Of a DNA stretch of 23,973 nt, positions 10,170 to 20,937 are shown piece after piece. The DNA lies in the NCBI GenBank assembly GCA_036674765.1, contig JARVKI010000198.1, forward strand, positions 1 through 23,973, written 5' to 3'. The DNA comes from Seiridium cupressi. Its lineage: Eukaryota; Ascomycota; Sordariomycetes; Amphisphaeriales; Sporocadaceae. The position numbers and the translations under genes were made by a program. Positions within the stretch are counted from its first letter, which is position 1. The number at the start of each line of letters is the position of its first letter. The notes below the pieces were generated by a model. The model had not been told where the DNA came from and did no database searches. It worked only from the letters and a program-made list of their open reading frames with translations.

Positions 10170-10713
10170 AGACATACTACTTGTGCCCTTTAGTCTAGTG
10201 GCCAAAGTGAGACTCAGCATAACCAGTGACGGGAGAGTAAACTCAGTCACTTATGCTGGCAGTCAAGGCTACGTACGTGAAGTACTCTCCAGGAACCAAT
10301 TTCCTGAGGTTTTGTGATATCAACGTGTTGCCGCTGCCCAGCGCCAAATAGTTTATTTGGATGTGTGAATGTGTATGCGATCGTGAAATTGGCCGCTGTA
10401 TTCATGCTGAGATTCAGGCCGGAGTGCTGCCACGTATAATCGACATAGACACACTTTCTGAGGCACATAGGTTTGGAAGCTACCCTACTAAATACACTGC
10501 ATCCCGAGCTTCATGGCGGCTGATTAGGCACATACGAGCCGTCGTCGCCAATCCTTGAAAGACCGCATTCGAGCACGGCGCTAATTGATATTATGAAGTC
10601 AGAAATATTCATTCATCAAGTAGATGCCTGCTTGATGTATTTCTTTGTATCCGGCATCAGTCACATTATGTAACAGAATTCTAGCTCTTGGGGTCGGAAA
10701 CGATCATGTACCA
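10170..10713. other. convergent intergenic spacer
   Basis: Lies between the 3' ends of two convergent genes. A 10-bp stem with one wobble pair and a 4-base loop (10614-10623 with 10628-10637) is the only structure noted; it could shape 3' ends of transcripts. No gene seen. Confidence 0.5.
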
Positions 10714-12280
10714 TTACTGAGGCCATCTCGAGTATCCCAGCGGTGATATGATGGTCCCGGATAACACCAAAGCATAGCCGTCAGCTATGGCCAGATGATG
10801 TACCAACTCAGTCTGATAATTGTTAGCGTTGGATCAACGGCGAGATGTAGCGGAATACCTACACTACCGAGCATTTCTGCTTGGCGAATTCCCATATTCT
10901 CGCCAATCCAGCGCAGTCGCCCCTTCGTCCAAGCTCGTTGGTCCGATCCAACTATAGATAGAGTAGATACGATATAGAGCGGGTACATAAGTAGGAGACC
11001 CCCTAGAGGTCTCCCTGGTCTGATTGACGGGTTCATAGCGCCTTCTGATTCGAGGGAGTCTAAACCGGCAGTGAGGTGGAAAGGAATCGATGCGCATAGG
11101 TCATCAATAAGTCCTTGTATCTCATGATTAACCATTTGAAGGCTAGGTGTCTTTTCTTCGAGGCGAGTTGAACAGTCTACGACGACCTGCAGCAGCTTGA
11201 GGCGACATTTTCTGTAAGTATTCCAAACCGCGGCAACGTAGAGGTCAAAGTATGAGTCGACCCTTCCAGGCCAAAAAGACGTACTCTCTAGTGATGTGCT
11301 TGCACTCCCCATTCTCCTTTCGATGAGACCAATCGTTCGTGGTTTCCATTCTTGTGGCTGACAAAGGGGCCAAATGAAAAGTTCGCGATTCAGTAGAGTG
11401 GCCTGCCTCCTCAAGCTGCGCAACTGCGATTTTAAGGCCCTATCATCAGGCAAAATGTTGTATGCTTGAAGCATGATCGGACGCAATCGCATCACCAGAG
11501 CATCAAGACCGTTCCTGGATCGTTCGTCGCCTGGCAGTGGGCCAGGTCTTATTAGATCCTCTAAAGGATTGCGAGGAAGCAGATGCAGCCACCAGAATAG
11601 ATGTTTTCCCGGCAACGATTCGGGTTCAAGATCCCTTAAGGACATTATTGCAGATCTTCCCCTGATTTGTGCGCTGAGTGCTTCGGAATACGCTTCCGTG
11701 GATGCCATCATTTCATAAAGGCCAAGTATCGAGGCCGTTATGACAGCCTCGTCAGTTTTCTGGAGCTTGGAATTGTTGAGTGACCTTTGGAATGACGTTA
11801 AAACACATCCGTATAATGGGACCAGACTCTAGCTAAGAGGTCGTTGATGCAGGACCTTTGAGCAGCATTTGTTATGGCTGCGAGCTTCGTTGCACGAGAC
11901 AGGTCAGAGTCTGGGCCGGCTTTGGCGAGCAAATGTTCAAGCCCATCAAAATATCCCCTTGAAATGGATGAGTTGCTAGACACAAGTACAAAGTCGGCGA
12001 AGAATTTGGTAAGCGCTTGGCGTACTCCTGGTTCCGGGTCCAGGACCAGTCGCGACACCAAGGAAGCAGACAGTCGGGGCTTTACGGACAGGGATCGTCG
12101 AGATCTATCGACCTCACGGACGCGTCGACTTCGCCCCGATGCGGGATTAGGTTTACTGCTATAGCCTAGACATGTGCGCCTTGATCTTGCACAGTTTTCA
12201 CAGTGCGGCTTTCTCTCATCGCAATGAATCTTTCGGGCCTTGCATGTGTGGCAGCCTTGCGATACGCCATGGTTCACCAT
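10714..12280 (-). CDS. Zn2Cys6 fungal transcription factor
   Basis: Model complement(join(10714-10812, 10863-11759, 11807-12280)), 489 residues. It is a DNA-binding regulator acting in the nucleus. The N-terminus has a perfect binuclear zinc cluster, C-x2-C-x6-C-x6-C-x2-C-x6-C with Cys at 10, 13, 20, 27, 30 and 37, followed by a basic linker (SRRVREVDRSRRS). The rest, with DFVLVSSNSSISRGYFDGLE, ILGLYEMMAS, WWLHLLPRNP and WIGENMGIRQAEM, follows the layout of a large ascomycete Zn2Cys6 subfamily. Intron 1 (11760-11806, 47 bp, GTGTTT...CAG) is needed to keep the frame. Intron 2 (10813-10862, 50 bp, GTAGGT, GCTAAC, CAG) has excellent signals; without it the ORF stops at 10785 with a different tail. 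Start is the ATG at 12280; a GTG one codon upstream is ignored. It is transcribed divergently from the SDR gene at 12858, a possible target. Confidence 0.88.
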
Positions 12281-12491
12281 CACGATTCACAACGCGGGTG
12301 CCGTTCCCAGAATACAGTGGATCGTTAGCCAAAGCAAGAAAAGGGCAGGAAGTGGAGGGGGTAAAGTCGCTAGTAATTCCGTGGATACCGGAGCAAGTAT
12401 TTTGGGTATGGCACATCGAAAGAGGGATTAGAAGAATTATAACAAGGCCAAGAAAAGTAGGCTGAGGGCGTCGCTCGCTTACAGAGTGCAG

Positions 12492-12503
12492 CGGATCGGT
12501 CCG
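12492..12503. promoter_or_regulatory. candidate Zn2Cys6 binding site, CGG-N6-CCG
   Basis: CGGATCGGTCCG is a palindromic pair of CGG half-sites with 6-base spacing, the arrangement bound by some zinc-cluster dimers such as yeast Ppr1. It lies 212 bases upstream of the regulator gene's start and 355 bases upstream of the SDR start. Binding by the neighbouring regulator is inference. Confidence 0.35.
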
Positions 12504-12514
12504 GCTGATCTGCA

Positions 12515-12616
12515 GGCAGTGTCGTTTCTCGCAACGCTAGTAAATCCGACCAATAAGATAAAATCGGACTTATGCGTGATTTCGAATTAGCGTTGCGAAA
12601 TCCGTCGCTGACTGCC
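12515..12616. repeat. imperfect fold-back, about 100 bp
   Basis: Outer arms GGCAGT (12515-12520) and ACTGCC (12611-12616), inner arms GCAACGCTA (12531-12539) and TAGCGTTGC (12588-12596), and a weaker inner pair around 12542-12550 and 12563-12571. It could be a small inverted-repeat element or a symmetric regulatory region in the divergent promoter. Confidence 0.4.
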
Positions 12617-12857
12617 TCGATATATGTCTTGGCCACAATGTTGTAGGCAATGTTCGCTGGGAATGGCTGATTGAAACAAGATGATTACCATTGTGATGCT
12701 TATCAATAGTTTATTCGCCTGCTCAAAGGCGTATAAGGACCTCCAAGATTCTCAGCACATTTTGTGTTTCTCCAGCTTCATCAAACAGCCTTTGCATCTT
12801 AACAAGCCATTGCTTTTCTATTTATAAAGTATTATTCGTACATGCTATAAAGTCGAG

Positions 12858-13810
12858 ATGTTGGCCACTATCAACACCATTCTCATTGTCGGGGCAACTT
12901 CAGGTCTAGGCGAACAGTTCGCCCGTCGCTTGCATAGCCTTGGTATGTCCCCAATGATGCGCATATCTTCCTGACCTCTTCGTAATATTATCTACTATGA
13001 AGATTTGTGTAATTCTCTTACTTAGTAGCCCCGAGCTTTCCTTCGAACGGCGATATCATAATCTGTACTGACATATATCCGCGGACAGGGAAGAAGGTCA
13101 TCATCGCTGGCCGTCGTGAAGATCGTCTCGCCTCCCTGAAAGCCGAGCTCGGTTCCAACACCGAATACTATCAATGGGACATCACAGACTTTGCGACTCT
13201 GACGTCTCGTGCAGCACGAATACTCGAGGAACACTCCGACATCAACAGCGTTTTTTTGGTTGCGGGCGTCGGCTATATGTTCGACTTCCTCGATGTGTCT
13301 GCTTCGACCGATGCCACCATCATCACCGAGTGCAGTACCAACATGACAGCGCAGATGCTGCTCTCACGAATTTTCGTCCCACATCTGTCTTCGGTTGCTG
13401 CGAATGGACAACCTGCAACGTTCCTGCTCATGGGCGCGGGTTTCGGATATGTCCCGGCTGGCGTATTTCCCGTCTACTCCAGTACCAAAGCCGCGATTCA
13501 CGCTTTCGCCCTGGCGCTTCGTCAGCAGGTTAACAAGTCCGACGACCAAAACATCAAGAACAATCTGAGTATTGTAGAGGTCGTTCCACCGTTTGTTGAC
13601 ACCGACTTCGCGAAGACTTTCAAGACCCCTCGGGGCATACAGCCAATGCCTCTCGACCAATACATGGATGAAACAATTGCACAGCTCGAGATCGTGGGTG
13701 CGGATGGGAAGGCAATCAAGGAGGCAGCCGTCGACTCGGCGAAGATGCGAGCTGACCTGTGGAGAAACAGCATTGGGAAGCACATGAATGACATTGGCCT
13801 TGACTGCTAA
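12858..13810 (+). CDS. short-chain dehydrogenase/reductase (SDR), catalytic Ser absent
   Basis: Model join(12858-12942, 13089-13810), 268 residues. SDRs use NAD(P)H to oxidise or reduce alcohols and carbonyls; the substrate cannot be told. The nucleotide-binding GATSGLG (12-18) is intact, AGRR follows beta-2, and the active-site YSSTK (Tyr158, Lys162) is present, followed by AAIHAFALALR. The overall shape fits DltE-type classical SDRs. Two expected residues are missing: the catalytic Ser 13 residues before the Tyr is Ala145 (in MGAGFGYVP), and the NAG motif Asn is Val86 (LVAGVG). The 146-bp intron has a GTATGT donor at 12943, a CTGAC near 13064 and CAG at 13088, and joins G to GG to make Gly29. 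No signal peptide; probably cytosolic. It is divergent from the Zn2Cys6 gene. Enzymatic activity may be reduced or altered. Confidence 0.88.
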
Positions 13811-15185
13811 GTGTGTCTGGTGACATAGAGGGTGCGACTTCGCGGAAGACAGTAAACCTCCACAAAGTGTTAAAATAACGAGAGCTTGCATTGCATTTGG
13901 ATCATTGTAGAGAACAAGATGTCAGGCACCGGTGTACGTTTTCTATAGCAACAAAACAGCCATGTGTAACAACCTGCAACAAGACCACGTATTCCAGACG
14001 ACACTTGTCAAGGACCGTCAAGAAATAGTCCTCGCTGGCTTAAAAGTACTTCAACGGTGCCAGGTCTCTTCACCTCTGTCTGGGAACTATTGCGGTTCGA
14101 CGTGTTTTGCAGGCGCCTAATAAGGAGGACGATAATCTTCACGATGGCATGAAATATACCCAATACCAGAAATTCATTAATAAAAAAAAGAATTTTCGGT
14201 AATCACAAACCCCAGTATCTCTTGGGTTAGCGAAATAGCATACAATGTTACGCAGGAGGACTCGGACAAGATCTTGTGGGTCTAACTTACGCGGACCACA
14301 CTTCGGTTCATGTTGGATTTTGGTGAGGGTGCTTTACGTGAGGAAATAACACTGGAGATGAGTGTGGCTTTAGTACCAGTAGTCGAGGCGCACTCGGTCT
14401 CTAGATTTGTCCATTGGCCGAGTTTTAACAGTGAGTGGCCTCGTCACTCGTGGCAGACCTGGAGAGAATCGCAAGTGTTTGTGGGTGAGAGCCCCTGAGC
14501 CGTGCACGCTAGCGAGGGAAATCAAACACATGGCGGCTGTGCTGGCCTGGGCATACTGCCAAGCGGTTTAGCTTTCGGCCATCAATCTTCCAAGACAAAT
14601 AGAGGTGAAAGCTTGCGTAAGCCCTTTCTGGCACCTGGATCTTGCTGCAGACTTGGTGCGATTGGAAAACCACCTCTGCGCCTGATAAACATTGTCGCTT
14701 CAGGTCGGCGAGGTCATGCATCATTTCGCACACCCGTTCATGCAAGTCTCAAGAGTTGTAGGAGAGAAGAGGCTCATCGATTCCTCCCGTGCTGTCAAAT
14801 ATTAGCCCGGAAATCTACTCCTCTTTCGCGCCTGGGTTTTGCTTGGCTCGCCGCAATCAATGGTTCAACTCATTTCTGGCGGACATTTCCCCTGAGACTG
14901 GCTCGACTCAAGAGATTCACCCAAGGAATGCCAAGTATACCGATACGATGCTTATGCCCAATGCCCACTCCGCATCTCCCCTGCTTTGCTTCAGGGTCCC
15001 GCGACCTGCATTGATTTACGTAGTCGATTTTCTCCCATAAGACAGAATTGACAATTCTCTTCCGACAATGCATCTCGTGTGACTTAATTGACGGGAAGCT
15101 TTTGTGTTGGTTTCGCGCTGTCTTTGACGTTGCAAAATTAAGAATACCATCGGAGACGAAGCAGCTGCAAGCCTGCACCGAAGAG
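13811..15185. other. intergenic spacer, no gene supported
   Basis: About 1.4 kb between two plus-strand genes. Part of it (about 14450-15050) has overlapping ORFs on both strands, the longest 14502-15014 plus, but that ORF starts with GTG, has an unconvincing composition and shows no domain. A short A-rich run lies near 14180. It may include the GH76 promoter at its right end. Confidence 0.5.
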
Positions 15186-16789
15186 ATGGGGCGTTTCCTG
15201 GCCCTAGTGGCCACTCTTCAGCTCCTGGCATGGCGAGCTCTGGCAGTCGATCTTGACATCACAAGTCCCGGTGAGTTCCTAATATGTCAGTAAAAGGCGT
15301 TCAGTTGTGCTCATACTGCATCAGACTCTATCAAGGAGGCTTCAGCCACTATGGCGTGGGGCCTGGTCAAGTTCTATACTGGTAAGTGTGCTGCCGTATA
15401 GTCGCACAGCCTGTTCGTCAGCTAACCCAATCAAGGCAATAACACTGGAGATGTGCCGGGTAATCTTCCAGATCCATACTACTGTCAGTAAACGTCTCAT
15501 TGCTGGTCGTGTTGCCAGACTGACAATCGCTGCAGGGTGGCAGGCTGGGGCCATGTTCGGGTCGTTATTAGACTACTGGGCTTATACTGGCGATGAGTCC
15601 TACAACAATATAACCTATCAAGCATTATGGCATCAAAGGGGAGACGACTACGATTACATGCCAGATAATCAGACGCGCAGTCTGGGGAACGACGACCAAG
15701 GCTTCTGGGCACTGACTGCCATGTCAGCCGCCGAGTTGAACTTCACTAACCCACCGGATGACGAACCAGGCTGGCTAGGTCTGACGCAAGGAGTATTCAA
15801 CGAGTACGTGACGCGCTGGGACGAGGCCAAGGATACGTGCGGCGGAGGCCTTCGGTGGCAGATCTTCACGTTCAACAACGGCTACAACTACAAGAACTCC
15901 ATTTCGAACGGCTGCTTCTTCAACATCGCTTCGCGGCTAGCACGGTTTACCGGGAACACGACGTACCAGGAGTGGGCGGAGAAGATTTTCGACTGGGAGG
16001 TCAACGTCGGGTTTATCTCCGATACGTGGCAGGTTCGCGATGGGGCAGGCAACGCAGGGACGGCGAATTGCACGGAGATCAACGGCGCGCTGTTCTCGTA
16101 CAACGCGGGCATCTTCCTGCACGGCGCTGCGTACATGTACAACCTAACCGAGTCGGACACATGGAAGAACCGCGTGCAGTCTCTGGTCGACAGCATCGGC
16201 ACGACGTTCTTCACGGATGGCATCATGTGGGAGCTACCGTGCGAGGCGACGGCAACATCCTGCAACAACGATCAGCGTATGTTCAAGGGGTTCCTGTCCC
16301 GGTGGATGGCAACGACGGCCATGCTTGCACCGTTCGTCTACGACACGATCATGCCGCTCTTGAAGACTACGGCAGTTGCTGCTGCTAAGCATTGTGTTAG
16401 CCATGCATCAGATTTCAAAGGCCACCCTGGTACCGCGGTAAGCTCACTTTTCTGACTAAGAGTACTTGAATAAACCCTACTGACTGGCATTGTCACAGTG
16501 CACCTTCAGCTGGTTTGAAGACTCCACCTACGAAGATAGTACCGGTGTAGGTGAGCAGATGAATGCTATGTCTCTTGTTATGAGCATGCTGGTCGATGAT
16601 GCTAGGACGCCTTATACTTCGACAACAGGTGGTTCGTCGTCGGCAAACATAGATGGTGGCGCGAGTGATACAGCCAAATACCAATATTTGCGAGACATCA
16701 CGACAGCAGATCGAGTAGGGGCTGGTATTGTGACAACGCTGATGTTAGGAGGACTCGTGGCGGCTCTAGTATTGATGAATCTAGACTAA
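15186..16789 (+). CDS. GH76 cell-wall mannanase/transglycosidase (Dfg5/Dcw1 type)
   Basis: Model join(15186-15270, 15325-15381, 15436-15483, 15536-16437, 16499-16789), 460 residues. Family members cleave or transfer alpha-1,6-mannan and are thought to link the glycan of GPI proteins to cell-wall glucan. Residues 1-20 form a signal peptide ending ALA. The GH76 body starts with SIKEASATMAWGLVKFYTGN, followed by WWQAGAMFGSLLDYW; the paired catalytic Asp are D116 and D117 in GNDDQGFW. Further family blocks are GGLRWQIFTFNNGYNYKNSI, NGALFSYNAGIFLHGAAYMY and FKGFLSRWMA. The C-terminus has a Ser/Gly-rich stretch then a hydrophobic tail (about 438-460), consistent with GPI anchoring at the membrane or wall. 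All four introns are 52-61 bp with good donors (GTGAGT, GTAAGT, GTCAGT, GTAAGC) and AG acceptors, and each junction keeps the frame. It converges on the S10 carboxypeptidase. Confidence 0.95.
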
Positions 16790-17110
16790 AAGCCGGCTAT
16801 ATGTTTACTAATTATTCCAATACCAAAAGAAATATTTTATTTGTGTAAGCCTTATAAATCCCGGCGCTGGCCAAGTGATCTCATGTTTAGACCGAGTTTG
16901 GCATTTGTGACTTTGTCAAGCTTGATGATGCCGATCATAAGATGCATGGAAAATGAAGTTCATCATAGCGAGTAGACCGAAGTATCATTTGAGTTGTCAA
17001 AAACACATTACTTATTATGTGTCTCAATATCGTAACACTTTCGCGTACTCATTATATCCACGTTAGAGTCTAGCTATACAATTGCCTATATTCCCGTAAC
17101 GTACATCATC
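16790..17110. other. convergent intergenic spacer
   Basis: 321 bases between the stop codons of the GH76 and carboxypeptidase genes; AT-leaning 3' flank for both. No RNA gene or repeat seen. Confidence 0.5.
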
Positions 17111-19025
17111 TCAAGCCAGATTGCTCGATAGCAAGTAGACCAGGCCAATTGCAAAGCCACATGCAGTGACACCCCATGGAGTGGCCAGCGAGTTCGCGGC
17201 GCTGTTACGGGCCACATTCGAGGAGCTAGCTTCCGTCACACCATCGCTAGTACCTGTACCTTCATAGAAAGTGTCAGGGCCTGTGCCATTCCCCAAGGGT
17301 TGCGTCGATTGCGGTGCATTGGGTTCAGTCTCGAAGGGCGTCGTATCGCTGAGGCTGCTGATACGACCGAGGAGGAACTCAAGTTGCCGGAAAGCGGCAC
17401 TAGGTGCGTATTGCGGTACCATGTGCCCAGAAATATCGATGGCCACGTATGTCAAGCCACGTTCAGTGTGCGCAACGCCCAGAACACCTGCAGCGGCCAT
17501 TGTTGCGAGCAGCGTTGGGTCTTCCTCATAGCTGATGGTGTCGGCAGTGCTCAGAGAGTGGTATGGGACGTAGAAGGGTTCCAAAGGCGTCTTCTCAAAG
17601 CCAAGTTTACCGCCGAATGTCATGTTCTGGATAGCCAGCAAAGTTCCGTTGGCCAAAAGAATCATGTCGAGAATACCGTGGCCAATGATGACGTTCTGAG
17701 TCGCGTCGATTACGTGGGGGAGCACCTTATAACCTGATGGGTCGGACGTGTCGCCGCCGCCGGCGAAAACATTCCCAGAGGCACATTCCTCCCACTCTTG
17801 AATGGGAGCATTAATAGCTTTTTGCACATCAGTCCGGTTGAAGTACACATCCGCACCTTCGGGGATGTAGTATAGCGAGCCAGGGAAGCCAAGAACGTCC
17901 CACAGCAGAGGACAAGTGGTGGCAACTTGATACACATCAAAGCAAGGGTTGACAGAAAAGGCCTCGTTGTAGACTGAGCCCCACAAGTTCGCGCATTCAT
18001 CTGAAAGGTCAGCCGTGCTTGGTTGGGGACCTGGAGGAGGATACTGAAGGTAGGTAGCCGAGAAATTGTCAAAGCCACAAGATTGGTGTTGTTCGTGTAG
18101 ATAGGCGTTGAATGAGTCGTTGAACGGCATTAGGTTGGTATGGTAGTCCACGAAGGGAACAACGGTGTGGCTTGTCTGAACGATTTCATCCATGAGGACT
18201 GGATCGTAAATCAGCATTCCCGACACATCATAGTACGTTGTATCGTTAGCGTCTAACATGGCAGAGCCAATGTACGGGCAGTACATTCCGGCATAAGACT
18301 CGCCGGCGATGTACACCTTGTATCCTTGCATGGAGAACAAGTCGATGAAGTTCTTCCAGAAACCGAGGAGTTGTGCGGCCACATCCTCTTCGTTTCGTGC
18401 CGTAACGTTGCCTTGCGAGAAACCTGTACCAATAGGTTGCTCGATGTAGACAATGTTGGTCAAGCGGTGCCAGCTCCACGGGTTAGGAACCGGCTTAAAG
18501 CTGCCGTATTGCCATAAGAAGGGTCCGTTCTCTTGAAGTAATCCTTCTAGTGACGAACAACCAGGCTGCGTTCAAGTTAGTATCGCTTCGATCGCTAGTG
18601 CACTGATGAGCTTACACCGCCGTTGAGCCATAGGAGGATTTCCTTATCAGCCGCGTCATTTGTCGACGGGAAGAACCAGAAATACATCTTCTCAGCTGCA
18701 TCGAGATCATCCGTAATGGATAGAAGTCCAGCGTACGACTCTCCGACATCGAAGTCAATGTCCGGAATGCCGGTACCATTGACAGCAAAACCTACAAACC
18801 TGGTAAGCGATAAACCTTTTTATTCAAGCAAGTGATTTCCTCACTGGTAGTGTTGTCGTTTAAGAACTTGGGCTCCGCTGTTTCCCTTGTGGCGAGATAG
18901 TGTGACATGAAGTTATCGCCAGATGGGGCCGAACGAGGATTCTGCCTTCCTACATGTTGCCAGCTCCGGGATTCAGCCACTGCTGCGACGGAGAGCAGGC
19001 CGGATGCGACCGTTGACCAACGCAT
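17111..19025 (-). CDS. serine carboxypeptidase, peptidase family S10
   Basis: Model complement(join(17111-18565, 18616-18791, 18845-19025)), 603 residues. It removes C-terminal residues from peptides in the secretory pathway, vacuole or cell surface. Residues 1 to about 18 form a signal peptide. The oxyanion/substrate block [12 protein letters not shown] spans the second exon junction (about 115-126), followed by [10 protein letters not shown] and [12 protein letters not shown]. The catalytic triad is visible: Ser209 in GESYAG, Asp419 in [10 protein letters not shown] and His500 in [10 protein letters not shown]. Several N-glycosylation sequons are present. After about residue 525 comes a Ser/Thr/Gly-rich linker and then a hydrophobic end ([16 protein letters not shown]), suggesting a GPI anchor or membrane tail. 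Intron 1 (18792-18844, 53 bp, GTGAGG...TAG) and intron 2 (18566-18615, 50 bp, GTAAGC, ACTAAC, CAG) both restore the family sequence in frame. It converges on the GH76 gene. Confidence 0.95.
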
Positions 19026-20937
19026 ATTGTCGATCGACGTCGAACGTGATCAGAAACAGATCCTGAATGGGTTGAGAATTGGCGAACAGCTTGGCAATCT
19101 TGGACTTCACGATGAAGGCAAGGTCGAGCTTGACGGAAGCTGGTGGAGCGGGAGAATGCAAGGAACGGCAGGGCAACATGTTATATGACGAGGATACAAA
19201 ACAATGATTCAACAAGGGCCAATTGATAAGCATCCTGACCAACAGTGCAACAGGGATCCAATTGAGGCGAGCCGGAGGTGAGCGGCCCAGATCAACACCC
19301 ATAGTCCCACCGGGTACTCGTTGGTTAATCATGGTTCTCAGACAGGTCCATATCGATTGGCGAATGACAGGGCAGCTTTGTCGGGCTCAGATGGCAAAAG
19401 TTGGATCTCGTACCGACAGGCTTGTGATTTTGCAGTGCTTCTTTAGTGGTGGACTAGCGTCAGTGATACCGTCGACCTACCTAACTGGGAAGCTGCGCAG
19501 ATCGAACATGGGCTGTGATAGGACGGATTTGGGTCATTGCGGGCTCGCTTGGCAGGGACCCCCTTGAGATCCGAAGTGCGGGTTTCAGAGGCACTGTTCT
19601 TTGCCCACACTTGGCCGCGGGGAATCTGGCAAAAAACAAAGACGGGCTCAATTGAAGCGTCAAAGTCGACGTGAAGACGTGAATCACCCGGCCTTGTTTA
19701 ACCATGCCGACCAAAAGTTAAAATCAGAGCAACGATGAGCAAATCGATATATTCAATTCGTGAGCATATATGGCTGTTGAAGGGCCCCGCCTCCCCCTTG
19801 AAAACACCGCAACTGCAGGCTGTGGCTGCCCAGTGCCACTCCCAGCGATCGGCTGCCTGCAGTGACAGTGACCACCCCGCAGGAATGCGCAGGTGCTGAC
19901 CTGTATTCGTGCGACTTCGACGCACTGGGTCAACGCACGGCAATTGACCTGCCATTAATCATGAGTATCTGCTAAAATTGTGCATAGAGTTGACGCGACG
20001 CCATAGAGTGCTGAGTGGTGCAACCCAAAAGCCCAGTTATCAATGCAACTAAGATTGACAACGGAAGGAAAAAGATGGGATGACGTTTGATGGGCGCTGG
20101 GGGTAGAAACTCTCGGTCGATGTATGTAGTTCAAGCCCTGCAGTACAATGAATAACAGGCTAGAGCCGTAGCGTCGCCAGTGCTGTACATTGCTGAGTAC
20201 CCGCCACGTGCTAAGTGTACAGTGCCAAGCCCTCCATGCTCAGCTGTGGTCAATGAGAGCCTCAAGAAATGCTTCTAGAACAATGGGCATTGCCGCACAC
20301 AGCATGAAGGATGCCAAGAGACTTGCGTCTACGGCTCGGCGAGCAGCATGCATTCCCGTCGCAATCAACTGCAGTCTGCCATGTGACTCGAACACCGTCG
20401 GCACCTTGCGGCCTACCAGGGTTCAGGAATTGTCGCAAATATCAGTTTCAAATCATCACCTTCCGCGTTGATGTCATCGGCTACCATAGGAGATTGCAGT
20501 CGGAATAATCGGAATACGGCAGCTCCTTCTACTAACTAGACTTTCTGGTCCAGCTAGTCCCTCCGTTTTGAGACTAGATGAACTACGTACATGCACTGGT
20601 CAGAAGTCTGTTTTATTAGTACTATGCGTGAGCTGCCGTTCCCTCGGATCGCGTGCCAAATGGCCACAGTCCATGAGCAAACTAGCTATAAATGTACCCA
20701 CTTGTTATCATGTTTTCTTCATAATTGATATGTATTTGTATTGTTATCCGGTGAGATGAATCTCGTCTAAATCCATGTCTAAAAACGAAAATGTGGGCCG
20801 AAAGTATGGAGTAGCCATTTATGTTTGTTTTCAAAAAAAAAAAAAAAAAAAAAAATTCAATTAGTTTTGATACTTATTACTTGGGTACTTACCGGTGTAT
20901 CGTCTCCAACGTTTCGCCATGGCTTGGGCCTTTTCCC
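19026..20937. other. long intergenic region, no gene supported
   Basis: About 1.9 kb between the 5' end of the carboxypeptidase and the 3' end of the next minus-strand gene. The left part presumably holds the carboxypeptidase promoter. ORFs such as 19223-19567 plus are uninformative. The poly-A tract at 20833-20855 is listed separately. A GC-rich patch with CCCCGC sequences near 19783-19796 matches the loose CreA consensus on the opposite strand, but such matches are common. Confidence 0.45.
20833..20855 (+). repeat. A23 homopolymer tract
   Basis: 23 consecutive A residues, the longest homopolymer in the window, followed by TTCAATTAG. It could be the end of a retroposed sequence or a simple slippage tract. 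A 7-base match, TTCAATT, occurs about 1.1 kb upstream at 19753-19759 and could be a target duplication, but a chance match is likely. Confidence 0.7.

Larger units (their letters stand above)
12281..12857. other. divergent promoter region
   Basis: 577 bases between the starts of the Zn2Cys6 regulator and the SDR. It contains the CGG-N6-CCG site and the fold-back listed separately. Remaining short ORFs are chance. Confidence 0.5.

Noticed and set aside
14502..15014. 170-codon plus-strand ORF
   Set aside because: GTG start, no recognisable domain, opposite-strand ORFs of similar quality; treated as chance.
19778..19800. CreA-like CCCCGC sequences
   Set aside because: The consensus is short and degenerate and the location, over 700 bases from the nearest start, gives no support.
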